Shown here: piece after piece, positions 30,247 to 38,478 of the stretch
Position numbering within the stretch: position 1 is the first letter of the stretch
Layout: each line of letters opens with the position of its first letter
Assembly (NCBI GenBank): GCA_964619125.1
Contig: CAZUCA010000021.1
Span: 1-49,409, forward strand
Direction: 5' to 3'
Source of the DNA: Owenweeksia sp964619125
GTDB lineage: Bacteria > Bacteroidota > Bacteroidia > Flavobacteriales > Schleiferiaceae
DNA: 49,409 nucleotides
Program-made: the position numbers and the translations under genes
The notes under the pieces: generated by a model
The model's input: only the letters and a program-made list of their open reading frames with translations
The model's database searches: none
What the model was told of the DNA's origin: nothing

Positions 30247-31047
30247 ATGCTGAAGATTGAACGTTATACCCTGAGAATGGTACGGGCGGTAAAGAAACGC
30301 CTGGGACGCGACAATGAAAACTCATCGTTTTACATTCTGATTCTGGCCATGCTGGTCATATTCATTTTTGGCCTCAACATATTTCTTGACCTGGCTGAAG
30401 CGCTGAGCGCCAACCAGCTCTACATTTATGACTATCGCATTCAAAGCTTCATTGTAGATTACCGCAACCCGGCGTGGACGCCATTTATAACCTTTATAAC
30501 TGATCTCGGTGATCGCTATGCCTATATGGTGGTGATCGGTATAATGGCGGCCCTGCTCATAATAAGGCGCAACTATCAATTGGTATTTCAAATTTTATTT
30601 GTGTCAGGGCTTTCTGCGGTGGCTACCGTTGCCCTTAAGCATACTTATATGCGCGAACGCCCCAGCATTGAGCATCTGGTAGAAATTGGCGGGCTCAGTT
30701 TTCCCAGCGGACACTCACTCAGTGCGATGGCCTTTTACGGCTTTGTAATCTATCTGATCTTTCGCTATGTGCGCTCCACGGTTTTGCGCTGGAGCCTGAG
30801 TATTTTCTGTGCATTGCTAATCCTGGCCATCGGTTTAAGCCGCATTTATGTAGGTGTACATTATCCCAGCGATGTAGCGGCTGGATTTGTGGGAGGCCTG
30901 ATCTGGGCCAGCTTCTGTATTATGCTCTTCAACCTTATTGACCTGTGGCGCTTACGGCGCAAACGCAAGCGCATGATTGGTAAGGCAGATTCCGAAATAG
31001 AGCTGACTGAAGATGATATTGCCCGTGAAGAGGCCAATACCGCCTGA
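30247..31047 (+). CDS. PAP2-family membrane phosphatase
   Basis: The 266-residue protein has about five or six membrane helices and the three PAP2 motifs: KHTYMRERP (131-139), PSGHS (153-157) and SRIYVGVHYPSD (198-209), with active His156 and His205. Members dephosphorylate phosphatidic acid, undecaprenyl diphosphate or related lipids, at the periplasmic face. The C-terminal 35 residues are a charged tail. The MFS gene follows 81 bases later on the same strand, with its own promoter. Confidence 0.92.
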   Translation: MLKIERYTLRMVRAVKKRLGRDNENSSFYILILAMLVIFIFGLNIFLDLAEALSANQLYIYDYRIQSFIVDYRNPAWTPFITFITDLGDRYAYMVVIGIMAALLIIRRNYQLVFQILFVSGLSAVATVALKHTYMRERPSIEHLVEIGGLSFPSGHSLSAMAFYGFVIYLIFRYVRSTVLRWSLSIFCALLILAIGLSRIYVGVHYPSDVAAGFVGGLIWASFCIMLFNLIDLWRLRRKRKRMIGKADSEIELTEDDIAREEANTA

Positions 31048-31100
31048 TTTCAGTAATTACTTTTTTGTTTGGGGAAAAGCGGCCGATCTGGAAAATGGGG

Positions 31101-31108
31101 TAGTTTTG
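31101..31108 (+). promoter_or_regulatory. Bacteroidota -7 box for the MFS gene
   Basis: TAGTTTTG exactly matches TAnnTTTG and lies 20 bases before the ATG at 31129. Its position inside the longer open frame (to TTG at 31069) argues for the ATG at 31129 as the real start. The -33 element is unclear. Confidence 0.5.
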
Positions 31109-31128
31109 TGGCCAATTTTCAAGCTGCA

Positions 31129-32385
31129 ATGCGCCTTAATTCAAAAGCTTCTTTAGGTTTTATCTTCGTTACCGTACTGATTGATGTTATTGGTATCGGT
31201 ATTATCATTCCGGTATTGCCAAGCCTGATCGAAAGTATGCAGGGAGCCGGACTGAGCGAGGCCAGTCGTATTGGTGGCTGGCTGTTGTTTTCCTATGCCA
31301 TCATGCAGTTTATCTGTGCCCCGGTTTTGGGTGAGTTATCAGATAGGTACGGGCGCCGCCCTATAATTTTGATGGCCTTATTGGGTTTGGGTATCGATTA
31401 TATTTTCCACGCCTGGGCCCCAACTATTGGCTGGCTTTTCGTAGGGCGCATTCTGGCCGGAATTACCGGTGCCAGCTTTACCGTGGCCACCGCATACATT
31501 GCAGATGTAAGCCCGCCGGAAAAGAAGGCACAAAATTTTGGCTTGATTGGCGCCGCCTTCGGCCTTGGGTTCATCATAGGTCCCGTAATTGGTGGTATCG
31601 CCAGTGAATGGGGGGTAAGAGTGCCCTTCCTGGTAGCCGCCTCCTTAAGCCTGCTCAATTTTCTTTATGGACTTTTTGTATTACCTGAATCCCTGCTTAA
31701 GGAAAACCGCCGACCCTTTAATTTCAAAAAGGCCAATCCTTTCAGCAGTCTCATGCACCTGAGAAAATATCCCTTTATCGCCGGTTTTCTGCTATCGTTC
31801 TTTATTATTTATATCGCCAGTTATGCCGTTCAGTCTACCTGGTCATTCTTCACCATGTATCGCTTCAGTTGGGATGAGAGCACCGTTGGCTATTCACTGG
31901 CAGTGGTAGGAGTAGTGGTGGCTGCCGTACAGGGTGGGCTGGTTAAGGTGATTGTGGGCAAGATCGGGGAGAGGGCTACCGTAATTTTGGGGATGAGTCT
32001 TTGGGCCTGCGGTCTTTTCCTCTTCGCCTTTGCCAGCAGAAGCTGGATGATGTTTTTGTTTATAATTCCCTATTGCCTGGGAGGAATGGCGGGACCCACT
32101 CTGCAGGGGATAATTTCCAATCAGGTACCCAGCAACGAACAGGGTAAATTACAAGGTGCGCTTACCAGTTTGATTAGTCTCACCAGTATTATTGGCCCAC
32201 CGCTTATGACCTATATTTTTTACAGTTTCACCCAGGATGAGGCGGTGGTGGAATTCCCCGGAGCTGCCTTTTTCATTGCCGGAATCTTAATGATTATCAG
32301 TCTTTTGCTGGCTATTAAACCCTTGAAGCAGGTTCCTGCCCGTCAGCGTAAGGTATTGCAGGAAGAGGTTTCGGAAAGGGGTTAA
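31129..32385 (+). CDS. MFS transporter, tetracycline-resistance-protein-like
   Basis: The protein of about 418 residues has 12 predicted helices and motif A GELSDRYGRRP between helices 2 and 3, with the helix 5 motif GxxxGPxxGG (GFIIGPVIGGI). It looks like the TetA/DHA1 12-helix drug:proton antiporter group. The ATG at 31129 (MRLNSKASLG) is chosen because the -7 box at 31101-31108 lies within the longer frame that begins at TTG 31069. The substrate is unknown, and resistance should not be inferred from homology alone. Confidence 0.9.
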   Translation: MRLNSKASLGFIFVTVLIDVIGIGIIIPVLPSLIESMQGAGLSEASRIGGWLLFSYAIMQFICAPVLGELSDRYGRRPIILMALLGLGIDYIFHAWAPTIGWLFVGRILAGITGASFTVATAYIADVSPPEKKAQNFGLIGAAFGLGFIIGPVIGGIASEWGVRVPFLVAASLSLLNFLYGLFVLPESLLKENRRPFNFKKANPFSSLMHLRKYPFIAGFLLSFFIIYIASYAVQSTWSFFTMYRFSWDESTVGYSLAVVGVVVAAVQGGLVKVIVGKIGERATVILGMSLWACGLFLFAFASRSWMMFLFIIPYCLGGMAGPTLQGIISNQVPSNEQGKLQGALTSLISLTSIIGPPLMTYIFYSFTQDEAVVEFPGAAFFIAGILMIISLLLAIKPLKQVPARQRKVLQEEVSERG

Positions 32386-32425
32386 AGTTCCGGCCATTTT
32401 GAGCGATGGAAACCGCTGTTTCCGT

Positions 32426-33598
32426 TTACTCCCGTACCACCGTGGGTGAAAACATATCGAAGCTTAGTCCAAGCAGGCTGAAAAAAGACCCGTAGTATAA
32501 GGGAGTGTCATAGCCCTTGCCCATACTCAGGTTTAGAAAGAGCCTTTCATTGAAGTGGTAATTCAGGTTGGCAGCGATACGGTAGCTCAGGGTCTTATTG
32601 TCGTGGTGGGGTGTTTGGATAACCGAGCTTTTTTCCCACTGCAGGTAGCGCAGGATTGTTTCAAGGCTGAATTCAAATTCCTTTGTTCCTTTCGAAAAGC
32701 TCAGTCCGGCATCCCAGTTTAGGGGTTGCTCCCCATTTTCATCATAACCATAGCGGGTCATAAAAGTCCACTGATTCATTTCATTGGTGATGTAAGAAGC
32801 ACTGAGCCAGTAATTACTCCGGTACAGACCGGTGTTGAACAGGGCTTCATTCTGTGGCTGGAAAGCTGCTGCGCCTGCCAGTTCGAGAAAAAAACCAATT
32901 CTTTCACGGCTGGCCTCCGCGGTTTTTTGAAAAATAGGATCGGCAGTGTACTGCCCTATCAGACCTTCTAAAAATGCCTTCACTTCTTCCTCTTGAAATT
33001 GTTGCGCGAGCTTTTCTGCGCGTTTGCGAAATTCCTGGCGGAAGCTGGCGCTGTAATTCCCTTCCTTTAAACGCTGGTCAAGCCAGTCGATGGCAGCTGC
33101 CAGGGTTTTTAATTCATTACCAGCCAGGCTGCGGGCCGCGTTAGCCCAGGCCCCTAATGTCATAATCTCAAGGCGCTCCTCGCTCATTTTCAGATAGGCC
33201 TGGCTGGGTCTGCCGCTGAGGGCTTGAATCCTCAGACCCAGGGCTTGCACCCGCTTATCCAGCGAACTGTCATATACACTGGCGCCGGATAACTGGAAAC
33301 TCTGCTTAATGCTCTGCCACAGCCCGGGATTTTGGTACTCCTCCCAACTGAGCTGCCGGCTCTGCAGCCAATAGGGCGCGAACTCAATTCCCAGGTCTGG
33401 TTTGAGGCGTCCTTCGCGGTCAAAACTTTGCAGCACGTTGGCGCTCAGTTCTGACACGCTAACCGGACGAAGCACGGAATTTGGTTCGATCCCGCTCACT
33501 GAAAAAGCAGGGTTGGCCGGTGGACGGTAATGTACTTGCGCCCAAAGGAAAGGGCTGCTTAAAAGGAAGCTGAAAACTACGAGCGTTAAGCTTTTCAC
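32426..33598 (-). CDS. Putative outer-membrane protein with C-terminal beta-strands
   Basis: The 390-residue protein has a signal peptide (MKSLTLVVFSFLLSSPFLWAQ) and its second half has alternating aromatic/polar strands (NYWLSASYITNEMNQWTFMTRYGYD and FEFSLETILRYLQW) with repeated RIAANLNYHFNERLFLNLSM elements, consistent with an outer-membrane beta-barrel. The N-terminal half is helical and charged. No specific family is recognised. The preceding gene on the strand overlaps it by four bases, so the two are translationally coupled. Confidence 0.65.
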   Translation of the reverse strand: MKSLTLVVFSFLLSSPFLWAQVHYRPPANPAFSVSGIEPNSVLRPVSVSELSANVLQSFDREGRLKPDLGIEFAPYWLQSRQLSWEEYQNPGLWQSIKQSFQLSGASVYDSSLDKRVQALGLRIQALSGRPSQAYLKMSEERLEIMTLGAWANAARSLAGNELKTLAAAIDWLDQRLKEGNYSASFRQEFRKRAEKLAQQFQEEEVKAFLEGLIGQYTADPIFQKTAEASRERIGFFLELAGAAAFQPQNEALFNTGLYRSNYWLSASYITNEMNQWTFMTRYGYDENGEQPLNWDAGLSFSKGTKEFEFSLETILRYLQWEKSSVIQTPHHDNKTLSYRIAANLNYHFNERLFLNLSMGKGYDTPLYYGSFFSLLGLSFDMFSPTVVRE

Positions 33599-33954
33599 GG
33601 GGCCTGTAACTTCAGATCCACGGTGTAAAAAACCTTGTCGCCCTGATTCGCTACCTCCCGGCTATAGGGCCCTAAGCGCGTTTGGCTGCTGCCCTCGGTA
33701 ATCACTATCTGAATGCTGGTCCAGTTGGTTTCCAGGCGTTCATCGGTGATCATGGCCGAAACGGTGAGCTTTCCCCCGGCAATATCGCTCGCCCGGCCGA
33801 GATTGGTTTTTTCATTGGCTCCCCGCGGCTGCGCGTTGTATAAAAACGCGTAGGAACCGGGTTGTCCGTCACCAATTTCCACATCCACCTCCACCTGATC
33901 GTTAAAACTCTTTAAGCGGTAGCTGGTGTTCTCCTGTACGTATAGATTGGCCAT
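33595..33954 (-). CDS. Hypothetical protein coupled to the outer-membrane protein
   Basis: The 119-residue product is beta-rich (MANLYVQENTSYRLKSF, then RLETNWTSIQIVITEG), has no signal peptide and no recognised domain. It overlaps the following outer-membrane gene by four bases (ATGA), so they are coexpressed. A structural or chaperone-like role in the same complex is possible but unsupported. Confidence 0.65.
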   Translation of the reverse strand: MANLYVQENTSYRLKSFNDQVEVDVEIGDGQPGSYAFLYNAQPRGANEKTNLGRASDIAGGKLTVSAMITDERLETNWTSIQIVITEGSSQTRLGPYSREVANQGDKVFYTVDLKLQAP

Positions 33955-34053
33955 GGTTTTTGAGATTGCTTGCTGTACTTAAATTTAGCAAAAACAATCA
34001 GGATGAAAGCCCAATGCCAGGCTTGTAGTAAGCTGCCGCCATCCTTCTTTTTT

Positions 34054-35064
34054 TTAAATGGCAGGGAGAAGGTCGATGTAGTTAAAGCTTTCCGCTACCA
34101 GCCCACCCACCAAAATCACATAGGCCGAGAGCAAAACCAGGCCTTCGCGCCTACTGAGCTCAAGACTGGTGCGTAAAGTGGTGAAGAGGATAATAGTGGC
34201 AAGGGTAAGAACCCCCATCAGGGGGATCGCCACTGAAAAATTTATTATTGCCCCGCCGGCCAGAATCACCCCGAGCGGAATAGCCACCAGCAGGTCAAAG
34301 ATGTTGCTGCCCAGTACATTGGATATGCTGGCAATATCCTCACCTTTTCGGGCTAAACTCACACTAACAAAAGTATCGGGCAAACTGGTGACAATGGAAA
34401 TCATAGTGAGACCCCAGAAAAAAGAGGGAATATCCCACTCTTCAGCAAAATAGAGGGCGGAGGCTACCAGGCCTTCAACGCTGGCTACCACCAGCATAAG
34501 GCTAAGAATCAATACAAACCAGTTTTTAGCTGGGGATTGCTTCGATGCCCGCTCAGGCCGTTGCTCGGAAACCTCTTGTTGCTGGATGAAAATATAAAGC
34601 AGGTACATTCCCATGGGAATGGCAGCGATCCAGGGCGTCATTTTTCCGCGGATTTCCGTTCCTTCAACGGGATTATATATTACCGCCAATGAAAAAACCA
34701 GCAAGAGTACCGCCACTGCCACCATATAAAATTGGGCGTCTTTGTATACCATCAGTTTTTCGGCCGTAAGCCGCTTACGCGCCAGCAGGGTGGCCATTCC
34801 CGGAATTACCAGGATATTGAAAATGGCGGAGCCCACAATGGTGGAGAGTCCCAATTCAAACTCGCCGTGAATAAGGGTGGCCAATACAGCGCTGCTCAAT
34901 TCGGGGAAGCTGGAGCCGATGGCTACCACTACTGCACCATGCACTGCGGCCGGCAGGCGATAATGTGCGGACAGCTTTCCGGCAGACCGCTCAAGCATAC
35001 CACTGCTAAACCAAACCACTACGGCCGAAATTACCGCCAGCCCGATATAGAGCAGGAGGTTCAA
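34054..35064 (-). CDS. Cation/calcium antiporter of the CaCA family
   Basis: The 336-residue membrane protein has about 10 helices and the two alpha-repeat signatures of sodium/calcium exchangers: GSSFPELSSAVLATLIHG (N-terminal half, about 52-69) and SIVTSLPDTFVSVSLARKG (C-terminal half), the second followed by SNVLGSNIFDLLVAIPLG. In canonical members these read GTSLPE and GTSLPE/D, so the second repeat with VTSLPD is slightly diverged. It exchanges Ca2+ or Na+ against protons or other cations; direction is unknown. It starts two bases after the stop of the small membrane gene upstream. Confidence 0.9.
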   Translation of the reverse strand: MNLLLYIGLAVISAVVVWFSSGMLERSAGKLSAHYRLPAAVHGAVVVAIGSSFPELSSAVLATLIHGEFELGLSTIVGSAIFNILVIPGMATLLARKRLTAEKLMVYKDAQFYMVAVAVLLLVFSLAVIYNPVEGTEIRGKMTPWIAAIPMGMYLLYIFIQQQEVSEQRPERASKQSPAKNWFVLILSLMLVVASVEGLVASALYFAEEWDIPSFFWGLTMISIVTSLPDTFVSVSLARKGEDIASISNVLGSNIFDLLVAIPLGVILAGGAIINFSVAIPLMGVLTLATIILFTTLRTSLELSRREGLVLLSAYVILVGGLVAESFNYIDLLPAI

Positions 35065-35066
35065 GG

Positions 35067-35420
35067 CTAATAAAAGATGGCGGTTACCAGGGCGTTGGCC
35101 AGGGCCATAAAAATTGCCAGGTATAAGGAAGGGGCAAAACCATCGGTTTTGAAGCGTGACGACAATTGGTCTACGATCTCAATTACGATGGCATTGACAA
35201 TAATGCTGATGATAAAACTGAGGCCGGTGAAGTAAAACAAACCCAAAGTGGCAATATTGAGCAGTAATGCCAACAGCCAGCCCACTAAAAAATTAAGTAC
35301 AGCGATTATCACCGCCACTAAAAAAGCAGCCCCAAAGCTGCTGATGTGAACCCTGGACATACTTTTGGCGGCGAGCCAAATTACCAGGGCAGTAACAAGA
35401 AGGTTAAGGAGAATATTCAT
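35067..35420 (-). CDS. Phage-holin-family (PF04020-like) small membrane protein
   Basis: The product of about 117 residues from the ATG at 35420 (MNILLNLLVTALV) has four hydrophobic helices separated by short loops and the pattern of the mycobacteriophage-type holin superfamily IV group, a common non-phage membrane family in Bacteroidota. The frame extends to a TTG at 35456, but the ATG is preferred. Its stop is two bases from the downstream antiporter, and 42 bases from the kinase gene upstream; it has no nearby phage genes. Confidence 0.8.
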   Translation of the reverse strand: MNILLNLLVTALVIWLAAKSMSRVHISSFGAAFLVAVIIAVLNFLVGWLLALLLNIATLGLFYFTGLSFIISIIVNAIVIEIVDQLSSRFKTDGFAPSLYLAIFMALANALVTAIFY

Positions 35421-35462
35421 GGCAGAATTTTTACAACCAACATATCCATTTGCCAAAAGTTG

Positions 35463-36656
35463 CTAGGCTGACTTTTTAGCGGTCTTCAGCTGTTTTAACT
35501 TAGATTCGGTAAGGACCTGTAAATTGAGTTCAAAGCTGAAGCAGCTGCCTTCACCCAGGGTGCTGCTTACATTGAGCTTGCTGCCCATCAGATCCACTAA
35601 TTGCTTGGTGATACTGAGGCCCAAACCGGTGCCTCCCTGATGATTAATACCGGCGCCCACCTGCTTGAATTTTTCGAAAATAGTCTGCAGGTCCTCCTCA
35701 CCAATGCCAATGCCGCTGTCTATTACCGAAATGCGGAGTTTGAGATTGCTCTCTTGGCGGGAAAGGGTTTCAAGCTTTAAGATCACTTCTCCATCCTTGG
35801 TGAATTTGTTGGCATTATTCAGCAGGTTATTGAGAATCTGGGTGATGATCATCTCATCAGTATATAGATCTTCCGGCAGGCTTTCATCAAGTTCGAAGAT
35901 CAGTTTATTGCGATTTTCATCGGCTTTGAAGTGGTGAAGCTGGTAAAGGCTATCGAGCATGGTTGATAATGACATGCGGGCCGGGTTGATAATCATTTCA
36001 CCGGAATTGAGCTTGCTGAAATCCAGAATGTTATTGACCAGTGAATTGAGGTTGTTGGCAGCGTGTTTCAATAATTGCAGATATTCTTTCTGCTCATCGG
36101 TGGCGTCGGCCATCATCAGGTCAGTCATACCGAGAATGCCCCCAATAGGTGTGCGAATATCGTGCGACATGGTAGCCAGAAACTCTTCCTTGGCCTTGGC
36201 CTCTCTTTCTGCTTTTTCCTTGGCAAACTGCAACTCACTCTCAATGGTTTTGAAGGAAGTAATATCGTGCACCACTCCATACCACTTAACGGTACCCTTA
36301 TCTACTTTGACGGGCTGAGCGGTGAGCTTTACCCATTTGAGCTTAAAATCCTTCCGGGAGATAAGGCGTCCCTGCCATACAAAGACCTTTACCTGGTCGA
36401 TGGCCTCGATAAATTTGGTGGTAAAATCATGCAGATCTTCGGGATGGATCGATTTCCAAACTATATCAGCATCATTTATCAGCTCGGAGGGCTCGGCATC
36501 ATAAATATCTCTGCATGCCTCACTTACGTAGGTGAAGTACCCCGCACTTTCAGGGGTGGTGATGTACTCATAGATCAGTTCAGGAACGTGCTCTACGAGG
36601 TTCTTCAGCTGATCACCTTCTGAATTTAATGGAGTTGGTTCAATCAAATCTATCAC
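35463..36656 (-). CDS. Soluble PAS-sensor histidine kinase
   Basis: The 397-residue protein has an N-terminal PAS/PAC domain (residues 20-138, with WKSIHPEDLHDF and VKWYGVVHDITSFK), a coiled coil, a HisKA domain with phospho-accepting His165 in FLATMSHDIRTPIGG, and an ATPase domain with NNLLNNANKFT, DSGIGIG and TGLGLSITKQL. No membrane helix is present. No response regulator lies adjacent. It appears to be the first gene of an operon with the holin-like protein and cation antiporter, suggesting it acts with them on an ion-related signal, by inference. Confidence 0.9.
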   Translation of the reverse strand: MIDLIEPTPLNSEGDQLKNLVEHVPELIYEYITTPESAGYFTYVSEACRDIYDAEPSELINDADIVWKSIHPEDLHDFTTKFIEAIDQVKVFVWQGRLISRKDFKLKWVKLTAQPVKVDKGTVKWYGVVHDITSFKTIESELQFAKEKAEREAKAKEEFLATMSHDIRTPIGGILGMTDLMMADATDEQKEYLQLLKHAANNLNSLVNNILDFSKLNSGEMIINPARMSLSTMLDSLYQLHHFKADENRNKLIFELDESLPEDLYTDEMIITQILNNLLNNANKFTKDGEVILKLETLSRQESNLKLRISVIDSGIGIGEEDLQTIFEKFKQVGAGINHQGGTGLGLSITKQLVDLMGSKLNVSSTLGEGSCFSFELNLQVLTESKLKQLKTAKKSA

Positions 36657-36788
36657 GAGTTAGCAGAAATTATATTATTTACAGAAGTAATATTATAAGT
36701 GGTGATAATGTTCATTATGGTTCAAAAAAATAATTAGGATAAAAAGTACTAATGAAAGGGGTTGATTCTTAATGTAGTAAGACGGTGT

Positions 36789-36826
36789 GCTTAAAATTAA
36801 GCCTATAAACTCAACTTAATATTAAG
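36789..36826. promoter_or_regulatory. Pair of AT-rich palindromes, operator candidates
   Basis: GCTTAA-AA-TTAAGC (36789-36802) and the perfect palindrome CTTAATATTAAG (36815-36826) share the CTTAA/TTAAG arms and are centred 25 bases apart. They lie in the 184-base gap between the YCF48-like stop (36841) and the kinase start (36656). A dimeric regulator site or a terminator pair is possible. The rest of that gap is AT-rich with no clear gene. Confidence 0.3.
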
Positions 36827-36840
36827 CCAGATTTAAATTC

Positions 36841-37881
36841 TCAATAAATTAAATATGCGGTCAGACCCATTTTACCACTGGCCCATACCGAATCATCTTT
36901 AGCTATACTGAGGCTGTAAAAACCATCGGGGAGAAGCAGCCATTGTTTACCTTGATCGGCAGTGTAATAGCAGCCCCGGTGACTGCAGGCCAGTAATCTA
37001 TACTCATCGATAAAAATTACCGACGAAAGGTATTTGCCCTGGATAATTTCCCCGGCGGGAAGCTGCCATTTTCGACCACCATTATAACTAATGGCCAGGG
37101 TGGTATTACTGAGACTATCACCGCGATAGTCTCCGCCGCTGATTACCCAGAGGCTGTCATTAAAAATATCTAGGGAAAAGTTACCCTTGCTGGCTTCGCC
37201 AAAATCAAGCGGACTGGAGTGAGTCTGCCAGCTGCTCCCTCTGTCGTGCGAAATCAAAACGCTGGCGGCCTTATTTCCCAACACTATGGCCACCGTGCTG
37301 TCACCCCAGCTTTGCAGGCAACTTCCGGAAGCGGCAAAGCCGCCCTGGCCAGCTAACACGCGCGGCAGATGATCGTGGGGCACCGCCTGCCAATGCTGGC
37401 CTTTTCCCTTTATCAGCTGCAAGCGACCGTCAATGGCATCACCAAAGCCAATCCCTGTGCCATCAGCGAAAAAATCAAAGGCGTCATAGAAGATATCAGG
37501 ATGGTCATTGCGAAAAACCTCCTCCCAATGTTCACCGCCATCGGTGGTGAGCAGTACCACCCCGGGTGATCCTGCCGACAATATATATGCTGAATCTGCC
37601 GTAAAGGCAGCTATATCTCTGAAATCCAGCGCTTCATAGCCATAGGGCGAAACATCCTGCCATGCCTGGCCCCGGTTAATGGTTTTGTAGACCCGCCCTG
37701 AGCTGCCGCTGGTCCAGCACACCTGCGCCGACACCGCCGCCAGCCCCCTCAGGGAAGCAGTACTGCCAGTGGGAACCTTTATAAATCGGGGCTGGCCATA
37801 CAGGCAGCCGCCCCATAATAGCAGCGCTGCCAGGCCGCAATTAATCAGTTTGGATAATATTGACGACAAGTATTCTTTCAT
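36841..37881 (-). CDS. YCF48-like beta-propeller surface protein
   Basis: The 346-residue protein has a signal sequence region (CGLAALLLWGGCLYGQ) and repeated motifs of the BNR/YCF48 type, each with a WEEVF or WQDVS strand (VCWTSGSSGRVYKTINRGQAW, VVLLTTDGGEHWEEV, VLISHDRGSSWQTH, LAISYNGGRKWQLP). These build a beta-propeller like photosystem II assembly factors and sialidase-like surface proteins of this phylum. No hydrolase active-site set can be confirmed. It overlaps the DUF3817 gene upstream by four bases. Confidence 0.8.
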   Translation of the reverse strand: MKEYLSSILSKLINCGLAALLLWGGCLYGQPRFIKVPTGSTASLRGLAAVSAQVCWTSGSSGRVYKTINRGQAWQDVSPYGYEALDFRDIAAFTADSAYILSAGSPGVVLLTTDGGEHWEEVFRNDHPDIFYDAFDFFADGTGIGFGDAIDGRLQLIKGKGQHWQAVPHDHLPRVLAGQGGFAASGSCLQSWGDSTVAIVLGNKAASVLISHDRGSSWQTHSSPLDFGEASKGNFSLDIFNDSLWVISGGDYRGDSLSNTTLAISYNGGRKWQLPAGEIIQGKYLSSVIFIDEYRLLACSHRGCYYTADQGKQWLLLPDGFYSLSIAKDDSVWASGKMGLTAYLIY

Positions 37882-38174
37882 TTTGGGGATGCGACCCTGC
37901 GCTTTTGAAAAAAGCGGCGGTCAGCGTAGAAAGTTCCAAAAGGAACAAAGGCCGCCACAAATGCCAGAAAAGTGGCTTTATAGCTCAATGGCAGGCTTGG
38001 AGCGCTGATCAGTAGCACAAAACCATAGAGAATAAAGAGTACACCGTGGGCCATTCCTACAATTTCAACCGCCATAGGCTGTTGCCAGAGGTACTTTAGC
38101 GGCATGGCAATAAACAGGAGAAGTAGCAGGGAAACCCCCTCGAGGATGGCAGACCATCGCAGTAAGTTGAGCAT
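37878..38174 (-). CDS. DUF3817-family membrane protein
   Basis: The 98-residue protein has three hydrophobic helices and the family motif EVVGMAHGVLFILYG-like segment (EIVGMAHGVLFILYGF) and FVPFGTFYADRRFF. This is a small integral membrane family (YdzA-like group) of unknown role. It overlaps the YCF48-like gene by four bases, so they form an operon. Confidence 0.85.
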   Translation of the reverse strand: MLNLLRWSAILEGVSLLLLLFIAMPLKYLWQQPMAVEIVGMAHGVLFILYGFVLLISAPSLPLSYKATFLAFVAAFVPFGTFYADRRFFQKRRVASPK

Positions 38175-38438
38175 AGCAAATGTTTAATAATCAGGGGCAA
38201 AGCTACGATGCTTTTTCGGTTGGCAAGGCAATTCCTACAATAATTGGCAATAATTATTTTGAATACTCATAGGGCCTCTTCCCGAAGGTGACAGCATAAG
38301 CCCGCCAGAGAACGCCCTGAATGTTAAATTTTTTAGCTGCTAACATTTTAGGCACGGGAATTGTAATATGTGAAATAACAATATTTTTAGGTGATGGCTT
38401 ACCATAAGCCATAATGATTACAGGTTGGTTAGGTTGGG
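38175..38438. other. Gene-poor 264-base stretch ending in a plus-strand terminator
   Basis: No protein-coding gene can be supported here. A 28-codon hydrophobic ORF (38321-38407) is present but unremarkable. A direct repeat AATAATTGGCAATAATT lies at about 38237-38256. The stretch lies upstream of the terminator at 38439-38478, which points to an unannotated plus-strand transcript. Confidence 0.35.
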
Positions 38439-38478
38439 AACCCGGTCAGATTACAAGTCGGCCGGGTTTCTTTTTTTT
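38439..38478 (+). terminator. Rho-independent terminator with no plus-strand gene upstream
   Basis: AACCCGG (38439-38445) pairs with CCGGGTT (38462-38468), followed by TCTTTTTTTT. The T-run overlaps the stop of the minus-strand gene. Read on the minus strand it has no T-tract, so it would stop transcription in the plus direction from the 38175-38438 region. Confidence 0.7.

Noticed and set aside
31129..32385. MFS gene as a tetracycline resistance determinant
   Set aside because: The similarity is to the broad DHA1 group; nothing in the sequence shows the resistance substrate.
35067..35420. Holin-like protein as a sign of prophage
   Set aside because: No other phage gene is nearby, and this membrane family is common in non-phage Bacteroidota loci.
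38321..38407. 28-codon hydrophobic ORF upstream of the plus-strand terminator
   Set aside because: Too short and AT-driven to call without conservation; the region is more simply a non-coding transcript.
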